A program made the position numbers and the translations under genes. DNA of 64,000 bases from Cyathus striatus (taxonomy: Eukaryota > Basidiomycota > Agaricomycetes > Agaricales > Nidulariaceae), in NCBI GenBank assembly GCA_025738555.1, contig JAOVFP010000010.1, forward strand, positions 4,413,501-4,477,500, in the 5' to 3' direction. The notes under the pieces were generated by a model. It had not been told where the DNA came from and did not search any database. It saw only the letters and a program-made list of their open reading frames with translations. Shown piece after piece: positions 46,859-60,000 of this stretch (position 1 is its first letter; each line of letters starts with the position of its first letter).

Positions 46859-47536
46859 GTTGCTCATAGGAACTGTATATGTCATTTGTATACTTACCAC
46901 TTTCTATCTCTGACTGGTAGGTCGGTTAGATAGGAACCATTTAGTTAGTGCATACATAGTGTACAATGCCTCTTCACTACCAAGCAGGCGGTGGGACAGT
47001 AACTGATGTTTGCAGGGGCAGGGGCTGTTGGCTGTGTACTTCGGGGGATCATTGATGGCACTGACGTAAACAAATGAAAACATAATATCATTGCGGGCGC
47101 TAAGTACAATGAATCTGTACCTGGTACAAACCTGGTAGGCCTTGGCTGGCCGGTCCCTACCCAGTCTTTTTGTTCTCTGTTGGGAGTGCTTGTATGTTAT
47201 TCTGGATTCTGGACCCACTGTTGCCTACATGCTTGGGAAATCTTACCAGTAATCCGTCGATATCGATGGAAGCGCCACTGAGTGCCACTGGCCCTTCAAC
47301 AGTACCACATGAGTCTCGCTAGTTTGACTTCACGTCAATAGCCGTACAACCCGCAGACTCCAGCGCACTCGTTTTGTTACATGCATCTCGGCAATCTACA
47401 TCGACCCTTCTTGTGCAAAGTGGCAATCTGTGGCAAATACCTATAGACTATTTCAAAGACCAACCTGCGGCTTACTAGTCGGCGGCTTTTGCTGTAATAT
47501 TCCCCCCAACTGTATCGGGATCGTTGCTGTGTGTAC
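46859..47536. other. Intergenic region
   Basis: About 680 bp between KRR1 and the next plus-strand gene. No coding signal or repeat is recognised. The right part presumably holds the promoter of the membrane-protein gene. Confidence 0.45.
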
Positions 47537-50486
47537 ATGTCTATGAAAAGGTCAGGATCTCGCCCCAACGGACCACGCCTTCCACCCTCGCCAGAATCTC
47601 CTCCCAGTGTACCAGCTACACCGACTTCACCTATGCCCATCTTGAGCCACTCCACGATGGGCATCACTGGAAAGTCCCATGTCTACTCCCCAATTGCCGA
47701 TGATGAAGACGGGATACAGCATGTACCTATCGTCCCGAACCGAAGACCGCAGATGTTGTCTGTTGCTGACGCCCCATATAATGACAGTCGGTTAGCACGA
47801 CGGTCACAATATCTTACTATCTCAGAGGCCGTGCATGATAGTTCTCAGCCAGAGTTTGATCCAGAGAGGCTATATCCTATAGATGGCGGAGGAGTAGGAA
47901 AAGGAGGACTTGGTTCACCTCCGACGACGGACTTCCATGAATCCAAATTATCACCTTCTTTATTCCCCCTTGGCCTGCCGAAGCCTCCCAAAAAGCATCC
48001 ATTCTCTTCTAACTTCGAAGCTCCCAACTGGCGGCAGCTTCTTATACATGTCGTTCTTTGTCTTATCGCATATCCTATTCTTCAGATTTTCGTTGTTATC
48101 GCAAGGAATAAATCGCTTTTCTGGTCTCGTCTTTTTGTTGGAGCAGGATGTGGGTTACTTGGTTTTGTCTTGGGCATTAGTCTGTTGCAATTGGGGAGGA
48201 ATATCTTAGAGGCAGCCAGTACGCATTCTTTCATACCGTCTACCTTCCTTAGTATTCAAAATGGGACCACCTAGCTTGGGCCACGGTTATTCATCAATCT
48301 AAGATTCCGGACGGACCTGGTGTAAAGTTGCGAGACCTTGCGGCCCACACAAGCGATGCTACAAGCTCTTTGTCTGCTTTGCGATTGCTCTGGGACCGTA
48401 ATACTTATAAAGGGGCGGCACGAGATTATCGCCGAACTTACGAGTGAGTTTCTCCCAGTTCAGCTTTCTCATGAAAATACTTAATTGTATTCCAGTCGTC
48501 GTCCCTGGACACTGTTTATTTTGTTCTTCCTACTCCTTGTTGGAACTACTGCATGTCTTTCATTCGTTTTTGGTCGTGTAGTAACAATCAAGACAAGTGT
48601 AGTGCGGCAAGACCAAACATACCAGGAGATTAGCATTAAAGGCGACATGTCGGATGTAGATATTCAGAAGGCTAATGCATTGATGGCTTCGTTTAATGTA
48701 CGTTGCATTTATTTAAATTCTTATGATCATTTTCAAACGTATCCCTTAGGATACCCGAATCACTTGGACACTTGCCCCCTTCTCGGCCCACGGTGGTCTT
48801 CCTTCTGTTTCCTCTTTCACTTACGGAAACGATACAGTATACTTTGCCGAGACTATTCTTTCACAACTTCTCCCTGGTGGGAGTGGTTTCGGAACTTTTG
48901 ACGAGAAAACGACAGCAGTCTCGACAGACAATGATCATGACAGCACCCAACAAACATCAGTTAAGATAGAGCGTGCTGCTACTAGTAGTGTAGAACCTGG
49001 CTCAACTTTACGGTGAGCCGACTTGAATAAAAAAGACACTTGCATTCCAGAAACTAATTTACGTTTTTGCAGCTTCCCGAAGTGGGGTATCAGGATAAAA
49101 TGTGCCAGAATTCCTGATGGAAATGCAGACATGTTCGTATTCGATGTTTTTTGTTAAGATCGGTAAAGCTGACCAGTAGTAGGATCCCTCGAGGAAACTC
49201 GACTCTTACGTATGTCTTCGTACCTCGGGACACACTTCAAGGATTATTTTCCTGGTTTGAGATGCCTCTTCCTGGTGTTTTCAATGCGCCTCTAAATATG
49301 TCGAATATCATGGCTCCAAATGACACACTCCCCGCGACGACCAAGCCTGAAGATTTGGCAATGTCAGGTATGTGTGTTTTTTGGATGTTAGACGAAGGTC
49401 TTGCGGAAAGTTGATTATGAATATTGCATAGCTGGGAAATTCTATGACAATGGCGTTGCACACAGTCTTTTTAGTAGTCCTTTGACAATGGGTGAGCGAT
49501 AACTGTGTAGCATTGTGAACCATGACATCCTCATCGATATTTTAGGACAAGAGGGAAATGGCTGGGTTTCTTTGGAAGCTGTTCTCGTTCGGATGAACAC
49601 CACTTATGCTCCGAACGGCACGTTCCTGCGCTATAGTGATCAGTCCGTTCCCGACGTGGATGGAAACCCGACGCGCATTGGTTATGATGCTGCCATATGT
49701 TTAGAGCTCTATGAACCTTGGGTTATTGAAGTTTACAATAGCACAGTGGGTGCACCAAGCTCGACACGTATCGTTGGGAAAGGTCCTAGTATTGTAAACG
49801 AAAATTTCGACGAGAGGCTGATTGGGAAAAAATTGGATGATCCTAATGTCAAATCGAAGCTTAATTCGACTGGACTTGTCGGAGCGTAAGTGGTTCCAGA
49901 AGTTACCTTTTGCCACGAGCTCATTTGTGTATATAGCTACTTAGCCGCTCATCAAAACAGCGTCAATAAAATCATAAAGGTGATTCCTACCATATCATCT
50001 GAATACACTAATTCTGATACGTATCAGGATAATGGAAGAGATTCTTATTATGTCCCTTCTCCAACCATCTTGTCTTATTGCGACGCGGGCGAAGGAGCAA
50101 CGGGATACACTGTGCTTTCCGAAGATCTATTTGCAACATCTCGTGCAATGGCAGATGCCAGCAACGTTCTTCCTTATTTTGTAGGGAGTGGAGATAGTCT
50201 CGCACGGCGCTACAGTGATCGTGTATTGTCCACAGCAGATATCGAGCCAGTGCAAATGATTGTGGTCCTTATTATTGTGTTATTTATGGGTGTCCTTGCG
50301 GCACTATTCGTTCCTAAACTTCCTCTAGCAGTGCCTAGGCGCGGGTTTGAGTTATATTCTTGGATGGCTGCGTTCTATGCTGACGAACTAGTCGGAGAAC
50401 GACCTGCCATAGGCATGGGGAGGAATATGGAGATACAAGAGATCGCAGAACTAGTTGGAAATCTGAAGTTCCGTTATGTTAGTTGA
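47537..50486 (+). CDS. Orphan multipass membrane protein with large extracytoplasmic part
   Basis: Not recognised as a named family. The ATG at 47537 (MSMKRSGSRPNGPRLPPSPE) starts a Ser/Pro-rich cytosolic tail. Two hydrophobic segments follow (LLIHVVLCLIAYPILQIFVV and RLFVGAGCGLLGFVLGISLL), then a third (WTLFILFFLLLVGTTACLSF). A long region with several N-glycosylation sites (for example NGTFLRYSD, NMSN, NSTV) is followed by a C-terminal helix (VQMIVVLIIVLFMGVLAALF). The tail ends IAELVGNLKFRYVS. About ten exons are joined at usual splice motifs; the frames at 48,250-48,290, 48,700-48,760 and 49,130-49,190 were bridged by eye. It is convergent with the aspartic protease. Length is roughly 800 residues. 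Confidence 0.65.
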
Positions 50487-50765
50487 AGCAAATTTGGACT
50501 TTTAAATATATATTACTAAATTCCACTTCATTGGTAAACCATTGTAAGTCGGAGTCTACGATTGAGTCCATTAACGCACTAATAAATATGTAGTATAAGT
50601 AGGTTAGGTACAGATAGTTGTTTAATATACTACAATACTTGGTACATCAGTCCATTTTCTGTTCCATTGTACACCGTATTAGACAAGTCCGACTGACTGA
50701 CACCAATAACCAAGCAAACATAGTTTCGGTAGGTCTGTCCAGCATGCATCGTTCCAACATTGTTC

Positions 50766-52628
50766 TTAACTGGGATATTTGTCAGGTCTAGGAGAAGCAT
50801 GAACGTAGTTTCCAACACCAAGAAGCACTAGAACGACTCCTATGAAAAGATTGACGCTCAGAAGGCCCACAACTACACGGGCATATGTCTTGGTCACATT
50901 TCTCATACTACTGTTAGCGGAGACCACATGACCGCCCTGAAGCTGAATTTGCCTGGTTAATAGATCCAGTATTTCAGCCGGAGAAAGTTCTTGGGTTTGA
51001 GAGAGTAGTCGGTTCCTAATTGACATAAACTGGTCTTTTGCCTTGTCAAAGTTCGTCTTGGCTAGCAGCTGCATATAAGGTTCGCTAGAAGTACCGTTGG
51101 ATTGGTTGTCGCCGAAGTCGTAAATACTGTAAACATTCCGTAAGAAATCGTCACCAAGCATTATGTCGAAGTCCTTCGAGTAACCATCTTGACCCCCAGG
51201 AGACGACATACAGAAAGTGTAGTTTTGGCCGAACAGATTCACATCCTTATAGACAACGGACATATCAAGAGGATGTATTGGAACCTCGACACCGCTGTGA
51301 AGGTCTCAACTAACGAACAGGAACTTCGATGAAACCCCGTACATACCTGAAGTTAAACTTTAAAACGGCTGTGGCATTGCATGGTACGATCCAAGCCACT
51401 TCTTCACCTTCCTGTGCAAATTTAACAGCACTCGGAAATTGAGAAAAAATTGCGTCGAGCACATCAACTGGGAAAATTGTATTCGGCGCGCCTGTATCCA
51501 GTAAAGCAACGGCTCTATTTTTAGGGGCCTTGGAGATAGAGCTTGATAAAGGAACGGACTTTCCGTTTGCTGAAATAGCATCGACGAGGAGAGTCCATCG
51601 ATCAGAATTAAGAGGAAACTGTGGCAGCTTGGGAGCTTGCTCGATTGCCGCATAATTTTCGTCGTACTCGCCTATGGTGAAGGATCCATCCTTACTACCT
51701 TCCATATCCTGGGCTCTAATCAGATCAAAGCCGATGAAGTTGGGTTGTGTGGGATGTTGATTGAAGATATTCTCCAATACAGAGGCTCCCCAGCTTTGAT
51801 CTTTACCGGGAATTGAAGCAATTTTCGTTTTTATTGGAGATGCACCACGAGTATCAAGACCGAGACCGAAGAGGCCATGAAGGCCAATGTCGGTAATACC
51901 GGTAATCGTGCTCTACACACCCTTCGTCAAGCTATCGCAAATATACCACTAACACCATTGAACCTACTTTATTCACATACAAAAAAGCTGAATAACGAAG
52001 ATTGATCAGGAGAGCTATGAGTTACACAGAAACATGATACTTACCTTGCCTTTCAATTGTGAAATTTCCAAATTCGAAAGGAGCAACACCAATCGTTCCT
52101 TGCACTCCATACGAACCATCGCCATATTTTAGGATAAGGCCCATTCCCGTGTTCTCAAACTGTCCCAGGCCGTCCGGTGGCATAACCCTGTCCCACGAGG
52201 TCTTAAATAATGTGGAATAGTAAAATTCACTGACGTACCATAAATCCGTACTCCCAGTATCCAATGCAACAGGGATCACTATCTCAGCTCAGCATAATCT
52301 CGGTTAAGTACAAAATATGTATTTACATTTTCCATTAACGCTGACAGTGGTAGTATACTGAAACTAATTTAGAGACAAAAGCATGTGGTAAATTACAAAG
52401 GAAACACACCCGTATATCATTGATATTCCCAATCTCTGTCCTGCTCTCATTTGCACCACTTGCAGATCCAACAACATTAATTGAACCAAGATTGTTGCCT
52501 ACCGAAGCAAGGAGCTGTGAATGAGCATTGCGTGAAGACGCCGATGGCTGTTTCGTGAAAGTAAATTTGACTCCTAAGCTAGACCACACGAAACTCAGTA
52601 GTAAAAGGACAGAAAAGGTCCGCGACAT
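50766..52628 (-). CDS. Pepsin-like aspartic protease with C-terminal membrane anchor
   Basis: A secreted or vacuolar-route A1 protease. The start at 52628 gives a signal peptide (MSRTFSVLLLLSFVWSSLG). The first catalytic motif is VALDTGSTDLWYVS, the flap region is LKYGDGSYGVQGTIG, and FGLGLDTRGAS follows. The second catalytic motif is ALLDTGAPNTIFP, with Ala-Pro where most pepsins have Thr-Ser or Ser-Ser. After the catalytic domain (FDIMLGDDFLRNVYSIYDFG) come a stalk and a single helix (VVVGLLSVNLFIGVVLVLLG) with a short tail ending DKYPS, so it is probably tethered to the plasma membrane. About six introns. The exact C-terminus is uncertain, as a second frame just downstream could be joined by alternative splicing. 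Confidence 0.85.
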
Positions 52629-53845
52629 CTTCGCTGCTGCCCCAAATGATGAGAAGAGAAACCGGAAATAAGGAAGGAAGGGCGAGAAACGGAGAATAGT
52701 GAATGTGAAGGTCAGCGAGACATAAAGGGACAGAGTAGAGGTATAGCCTGTACTTAAGCGTTTGTGTGATCATCGCGCCCGCTGAGTGTACATGGGAATT
52801 ACTGCACGACCCGTTTAACCGACTCGTGCATGAAACATGGCTTGGACACTTTGGTTATGTTTACGGTGATAGAAATATTATCGAATTCATTAGTCCGCCT
52901 GTGCAAGATGAGTCCCGTACATCGACAGCATTCACAGATGAGGGTAGTGAATTATTCTCCAGCGAGATCTCCTCGTATCCTTAAATTTCGGAAGGTAAGC
53001 TTAGCTTAGCTTGAACTGTCCGGGCGCTTTCAGCTGAGTTGGCAAGGATCTGACCGCGTCAACCCTGCATGTTCGGAGTTCAGGCTGTAGGCTGTATCAA
53101 TATATCAAATGAAAGCTGCGGCACAGCAATACGGGTAAAATTCCTATGCGTCTCTGAAAACAAGCCTAGCAGGCAAGTTTTCGCCGTCGGTTATGTCTGT
53201 GAACGAAGAAAATAGCAGAAAAATGAAAAGTAAGCGTTGCGAGTTGAACCGGAAACATACAGTGGATGACTTCCCGTAAGGATTTAGCAGCATCTAGCAG
53301 GCTAAACTTTATTTAGAACTCCGATGCCGAGCTCCGGATCATGGTCTTGTCATGTCTAGCTACCAGCTAAAGTCTGCTAGACGTCGAAATATAGCGAGGC
53401 CTCCCGACCCCTCTCTATTTCGCTAAGGCCCCGCTAAACCACTATATTTCTTAGTTATTACCGTTTTAGGGTGATTTATCAGCCTTTCCCCCGTGACATT
53501 CAGATCTGTTTGTTGTTGTACCATGATTTCTCATTTAATAATTATGAACACCCCGCTATTAACTTTACAATATAGTTGAAGACATACCATACAATGCCTT
53601 TATGATAAGAATGATGTAGAATTGACAATTGTAAACCACCATTTTAGCAGGTAGTAATAAGAAAGCATAGAACTTGAAAAACACGATGGAATGTGATGAA
53701 CAATGCAATGAAGTAACACAAAATGAAATAACTATTTAGTTGACCGCTAAATCTCATACATGGCTGAGGATGGCAATGTTACGGGATAGCCAGAAAATAG
53801 ACGAATCATGTGATCAATCGGACCTTAAAATTATGGTGGGCTAAA
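52629..53845. other. Intergenic region before the Helitron
   Basis: About 1.2 kb without a gene. CpG is still frequent here, in contrast to the region to the right. Short repeats of AGCTT / GCTTAG type occur near 52,995-53,012. Otherwise nothing is recognised. Confidence 0.45.
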
Positions 53846-55203
53846 TCTATATTATAAGGGCACTGTGGATTTTCCTGCAATCTGATTGGCTGGCAGTGGT
53901 TGCCTCTTTTGTGAGGTGGGGTGCTCTGGCATTTGAGTCACTTTTCCAGAAATGTAACTGGCTGGTGGTGCTTTGCCTTGCCATGAATGGGATCATTGTT
54001 GATGGCAATGAGGCTGCCTGAGTCCTGAGTGATGTGTCAGCTGTTGGCTGTGACGTGACACTTACAGTTAGCTATGAGGGTGCATTGCATCATTGTTCAC
54101 ACTGTTTCGCTGGCCCTCTTTTTCCTTTGTACTTCGCCACTTGTACGGAAACTCAGGTTTCCAGAGTTTTCTGTGTTGTATATTCACCCTTTATGGCTTG
54201 ATTGCTACATTCTGTTAGAAAAACTGGCTATGCCATATGTTTCTTCAGCTATGTGGTGATTTGGCCTATGGGTGTTTAGCCTTGTGGCTGTCTTGCAATC
54301 CTACTCTTCCATTCAATCTCTACTTCTGATCCTCTTTGGTTCTCTTCAGGCATACAGACAACTCAACCTCTACCTTGACACTTTGCATATAAACTCTGAT
54401 TGACCCAGAGTTCTTCTGGCCTCTCTCAACGTAATCAAGTTTATTGGTGGAAGAGGGTTAAAGGGGAGGTTTTGGCAGGTCAGCACATAATATCCAAATT
54501 TCTGCTTAACAGATTGTAATTGTTCTGCATTCTGAATTCTTTGTAATATGATGCAAAGTATCTTGGATAATCATTTATTGTTAGAGCTTGCCGACAATAG
54601 GATTAATAATGAACATGACTTTGATCTTACTCATTTTCAAACATTATATAAATGTTTCCATTCGATAACTTCTTTACATTGATTCATGGTAATTGCTGCC
54701 TTGATATTTGAAATGGGAAACAATCACTCCATGTAAGCAGCAGATTCTATAATGATTTCTGGGAACATTTATGAATATGTTTTCACAGAATTGAATGTGT
54801 GGAACTACCTAATGGTAGTTCTATAACTACCAGTAATCTGTCATCAGCATCGTGTCCCCCAACAATGAACCAAATACCTATTGCCTCATGGTCATCTGAG
54901 AATGAGTGGGGTACAAGAAGTCAGTCCCAACACATCAGGACCAGGACAACAAACTCATCAACTCCATGCAGTTCCTGTAAGCAATTTTATTTGAAGTCTA
55001 ATACTGTAATATTGACTTTGTCATTTCAACATAGCTACCTCAATTTCAGATTTTACTGAAGCTCAGGCATTATCCTGACAACAAACACGTACAGCTAATG
55101 AACAAGACACATTTAGACTTCAACAACATTGCTTACCTTCCATGCATGTTGGTAACAATTCATTGAATATTGTCAACACCAATACAGGTGTTCCATGCCT
55201 ATA

Positions 55204-56161
55204 TAGTGATGAGCAAGGGGTACAGTGTACCCTGGGGGTCCAGGGTAGGGTACAGGAGGGGTAGGGGTAAGGGTCCAGATTTTTCAGAATTAAGAATACC
55301 CCTACCCCTGGCAAGGGTCCAGGGGTATTATGGATGTAAATTGTGAAAATACTAAATGAGTATATTCCACTACTACAACATGTTTGAAACCCTGATTTAA
55401 CAAAAATGTTGGTCTGTACTTAGCAACAGAGGCAATTTAGTATGTGACAACCCTCAACATTAGCAACATTAGTGACTAAATGTGATACTTTCTTTCATAC
55501 ATGTAACTACAGCATGGGATGTAAGCTATATGTAATGCATATATCAACAGGTACATAGCAACTCCATGTGCTGTGCTGAGCATGCTTACTAAGTATGCCA
55601 ACAGCAGCACCAAAGGTGAACACAATAGAGCATTGCCTCTATCATATCCTATTGCATATTATGACAGACTCAGAGTATAATATAGATAATATATTAGTAG
55701 TAGTAGCTATTACAGAAGTATATATAAACCCTTCAAGCTGGGCTGCAGTCTAATCAATCCATTACATTCATTCCAACTCCTGCACTCTATTTACAATAAT
55801 TACTTATCAAGTACCTATGCAATATTGTAAAATGATTCCATCTGTGAACCTTGCTTCTTGCTTAGCTGGAAATATGAATTCAAATCCATTCCCTTCTTCT
55901 GAATGACTGAGATGTAATTTATACTACAATATTAGTCTTGGAAGTATATACTATAAATAATGGAAAGACCATTCTTTATTGATAATTATAAGTAATCACT
56001 TAGTGTGTACCCCTCACCTAAGATCTTGGGGGTACAGGTAAGGGTCTGGACCCCTTGGACCCTTCACTAATACCCCTACCCTCAGTAAGGGTAGGGGTAT
56101 TTGGGGGGTAGGGGTAAGGGTACAAATGAAAATACCCTGGGGTTACCCCTGCTCATCACTA
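55204..56161. mobile_element. Non-autonomous hAT-like DNA transposon (958 bp)
   Basis: Both ends carry the exact 12-bp inverted repeat TAGTGATGAGCA, and the subterminal parts are rich in GGGGTAGGGGTAAGGGT and its complement. The flanks are an 8-bp target duplication with one mismatch, TGCCTATA (55196-55203) and TGCCTATG (56162-56169). An 8-bp duplication points to the hAT superfamily. The interior has no coding capacity. It sits inside N-terminal sequence of the Helitron, so it is younger than the Helitron. Confidence 0.8.
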
Positions 56162-56370
56162 TGCCTATGACCACTACTACCAGCTGAAAACTCTTCACAT
56201 GAGAATATGGATGACAATAATGTACTAGAGCATGGTGAGTTTACTGGTTTCAAGTATCTTTGAATCACATCTGAACATTGTCACAGTACAAACAAATATA
56301 TCCCTTGAAATTCAAGCGAGACCCCAGTATCATTACTGAACATATCAAACTCGCTTACACAGATGACTTC

Positions 56371-57033
56371 TGTCATATCCCATATTGCCTACCTCTGGAC
56401 CCCTATGCTCTTACTCTGCCTTTCCCTTTGTTTACTCCAGACTTTGATTATGTTCTTAGTATTAATTATTGCTTACTGTACATAGAGTACTTTCATTTCC
56501 TTTCTTCCACCCTACTGAGCTATCCCCTCAGTATTGTAGTATACATCTCATAGTGAGTCACTTATCATTCTTAAGTGCGCCACTATCAGTTTTACTTTAC
56601 ACCGCCATATGTGCTCACTTCTCCGACACATTTTATTATGTTTAATTAGTTATAGTCTTCATTCTATGTATGCCTACCCTGACCGTACTTCTCTGCTGGC
56701 CTTGGCCAGCAGCCTTTACTTACTCCAAGTCTCTAGTATTTAAGTAGTACTCAATTTGTACTTAGCCTTTAGTTTCATATTGAACTACATCCTCACCCTT
56801 TCATCTGACTTGAGTTACACCTCTCGTCTTCTGTCTCTCATCTTCTCCGAAGGGCTTGCCCTTACTCTGAAATACAGGACCAGGAATCCCAGGAGTGCAG
56901 CACATAAGCTGAAGCCAAAGTCCTACCCCCTGAGTTCTCATTCTCCACTTTCGTCTCATACTCACCCCTCGCTTCTCCGCAGTCACCCTCTCATACTCCA
57001 CCACCAAGTCAGGCTAGGAGCACGGTCGTGACA
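56371..57033. repeat. Solo LTR (663 bp) inserted in the Helitron
   Basis: Begins TGTCATATCC and ends GGTCGTGACA, so it has TG..CA ends and a short TGTCA/TGACA inverted repeat. It is flanked by a perfect 5-bp target duplication ACTTC (56366-56370 and 57034-57038). It has no internal coding region. It still holds more CpG than the Helitron around it. Removing it with one ACTTC rejoins an open Helitron frame leading into 57,053, which supports the call. Confidence 0.87.
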
Positions 57034-57052
57034 ACTTCATGACTTAGCTACC

Positions 57053-60000
57053 ATGTCCATAGCTCACAGGCCAAAATGGCCTATGCAAAGTCCATTATTT
57101 CTTGCTGGTCGTGTTCCTTATGTGGAACCTTCTACTATCCCTGTACACGATCTAGGTACAATGAATGTTGAATGTCCATATTGTCATGCTCTCCACTGGG
57201 CTGCAGAAAGAACTAGCAATTCAATAACATTTAAAATTTGTTGTAATCATGGCAAGATTATACTGCCATATCTATGAAAACCACCTGAAGATCTTTTACA
57301 TCTTTACAGTGGGTTAACGACTCAAAGTAACCAATTCCTTCAACAGATTCATCAATATAATGCAGCTTTATCTTTCACATCCCTTGGCATCAAACAAGAT
57401 AATACAATTAACGATGGGTCTGCACCTTGGGTATTTCACATTCATGGTCAGCTTGCACACAGAACATCTGCATTAGTTCCAAGTGGAGAACAAGAACCAT
57501 TGTATGCCCAGCTATACCTCTATGATCCTGATTATGCTCACAGCCAACGAATGAATAACAATCATAGTTTCTTGCATTCAGATACTCTCGCCCTCTTAGA
57601 AAATATATTGGCAGTAAACCACCAATATGCTACCATTTACTGACATGCCTATGAAATTTTGGCAGAGTATCCAGACACTTCTGATATTGAAATTTGTCTT
57701 TGAGTTGTACCAGGACTTGACAGACGTTGATACAATTTGCCTGGGGTTAATGAGGTGGCAATAATAATGCCAAATGATGGATCTGCCAGAGAGTATCGTG
57801 ATATTATTGTTCACAAATGTTCACCTAATGGACAACTATATCATATTCATGAAGGACATCCTACCTATACACCACTACTCTATGTTGTAATGTTCCCTTT
57901 TGGTGAAAATGGATGGTACAAAGAGATATGTTCTCTGAGTACTGGACAACAAGTTAGTCTCACTTGCTACACAGCATTCCACATACATGTCTGTAACAAT
58001 GAATTCTCAACAATTCTCAGAGGTAAACATCTCTTTCAACAATACATTGTTGACATGTATGCTTGCATTGAACAAGACTGACTATGCTTTATTGAAACTC
58101 ATCAAAATGAACTCCGGGCATGCCTATATAGTGGTCTCACTGACGCATTACAAGATGACCAACATGATGTCAATCTTCATGACTTGGGGAAAAGATACAT
58201 TCTCCCTTCATCTTTCATTGGAAGTCCTAGGGATCTTCAGCAATGGTACCAAGATGCAATGACTATTGCACTCTATGCTCAGAAGATTGACCTCTTTATT
58301 ACAATTACTGCAAACCCTAACTGGTCTGAAATAACAAAAGAATTGCTACCAGGACAGCAACCAGTTGATCATCCAGATTTAGTGACTCAAGTTTTTCATG
58401 CAAAAGTGAAGGCAATGGAAGAGGAGATATTTCATGATGGCATCTTTGGAATTCCTTCTGCTCATGTATGGGTTACAGAATTTCAGAAGTGAGGCCTTCC
58501 ACATCAACACATGTTGCTGAGCTTTAAAGATTCATGGAAACTGAGGACAGTTAGACAAATAGATTACATTATACATGCTGAATGGCCTGATCCTGAAACA
58601 GAACCAGTGCTCTTTGAAACAATCAAGGAGTGTATGATACATGGTCCTTGTGGAGTTATGAATCCAAAAGCACCATGCATGGAGAATGGAAAATGCACAA
58701 AAGGATATCCTAAACCTTTTCAGCAATTTACTGTTATTGGAGACAATGGTTATCCACAGTATCAATGTTGCAATGATGGCCATGCATACCTTGTGCGTGG
58801 CTTCATGTTAGACAACAGATGGGTTGTTCCACATTCACCATATTTTACTGCACAATACAGCTGTCATGCAAATTTTGAATGTGCTGCTACATTAAAATCT
58901 ATCAAGTACCCATTTAAATATATGCACAAAGGCAGAGATTGTGCATCAGGTGAAGTTGTAGACAAAAATAACAAGATCAAATCTTTCATCAACAGTCAAT
59001 ATTTATCTCCACCTGAGGCAATCTGGCACATTTTACAGTTTCGTATGTATGGACATTTGCCCACTGTTGTCTGTCTACCTGTTCACCTCCCTGGTCAACA
59101 TATGGTTACATTTGATCCAAATGAAGACCCACAAATACTACAACAATGCACTGCATCTGAGCATACTCAACTAACAGAATTCTTTCATTCAAATGCTGAG
59201 GCAGTTACACAAACTCAATTGAATGGTAACAACAATCAGAAGAAACTTACCTATCAGGAATATCCTGAATATTACACTTGGAAAAATAATAAATGGGTAT
59301 TACAACAAAGAGATCAACTCACTATTGGATGAATGTATTCTGTACCACCAACATCAGGTGAACAGTTCTACCTCAGAATGCTTCTTACCATTGTGAAATG
59401 TCCTACATCTTTTACCGATTTATGAACATTTCAAGAAACAATTTATCCATCATTTAGAGAAGCATGTGTTGCACACAGACTACTGGAAGATGATGGGGAA
59501 TGGAGGGCATGTCTACAAGAAGCATCTTTGATGCAAACAGGTTCTAGACTTTGACATCTTTTTGCTACTATACTTATATTTTGCAGGCCATCACATCCAG
59601 AATGTTTATGGCATGAATTTCAAGAATTCATTTGTAATGACCTTTGGTATCGACTTAGGCAAACTGGCAGAACTAATATCACCTCTGATGAGGTATTCAA
59701 CTATGGCCTTCAATTATTGAATGAAATTCTTGCAGAGTCAGGGAAGACCCTTCAAGATTTTCACCTAATGCCTGTTCCAAATGGCAGATTGAATGTTTCA
59801 ATTGACAACCCACTAATTTTAGAACAACAAGATTACAATGTCAATGAACAACATATACAAGCTGATTCAAGATTAAGATCACTTAACAGTGATCAGCAAT
59901 GAGCTTTTCATTATATTATGGAGTCAGTTCTACATAACCAAGGAAAAATACCCTTTCTTGATGGTCCTGGTGGTACAGGAAAAACTTTCCTTTATAACAC

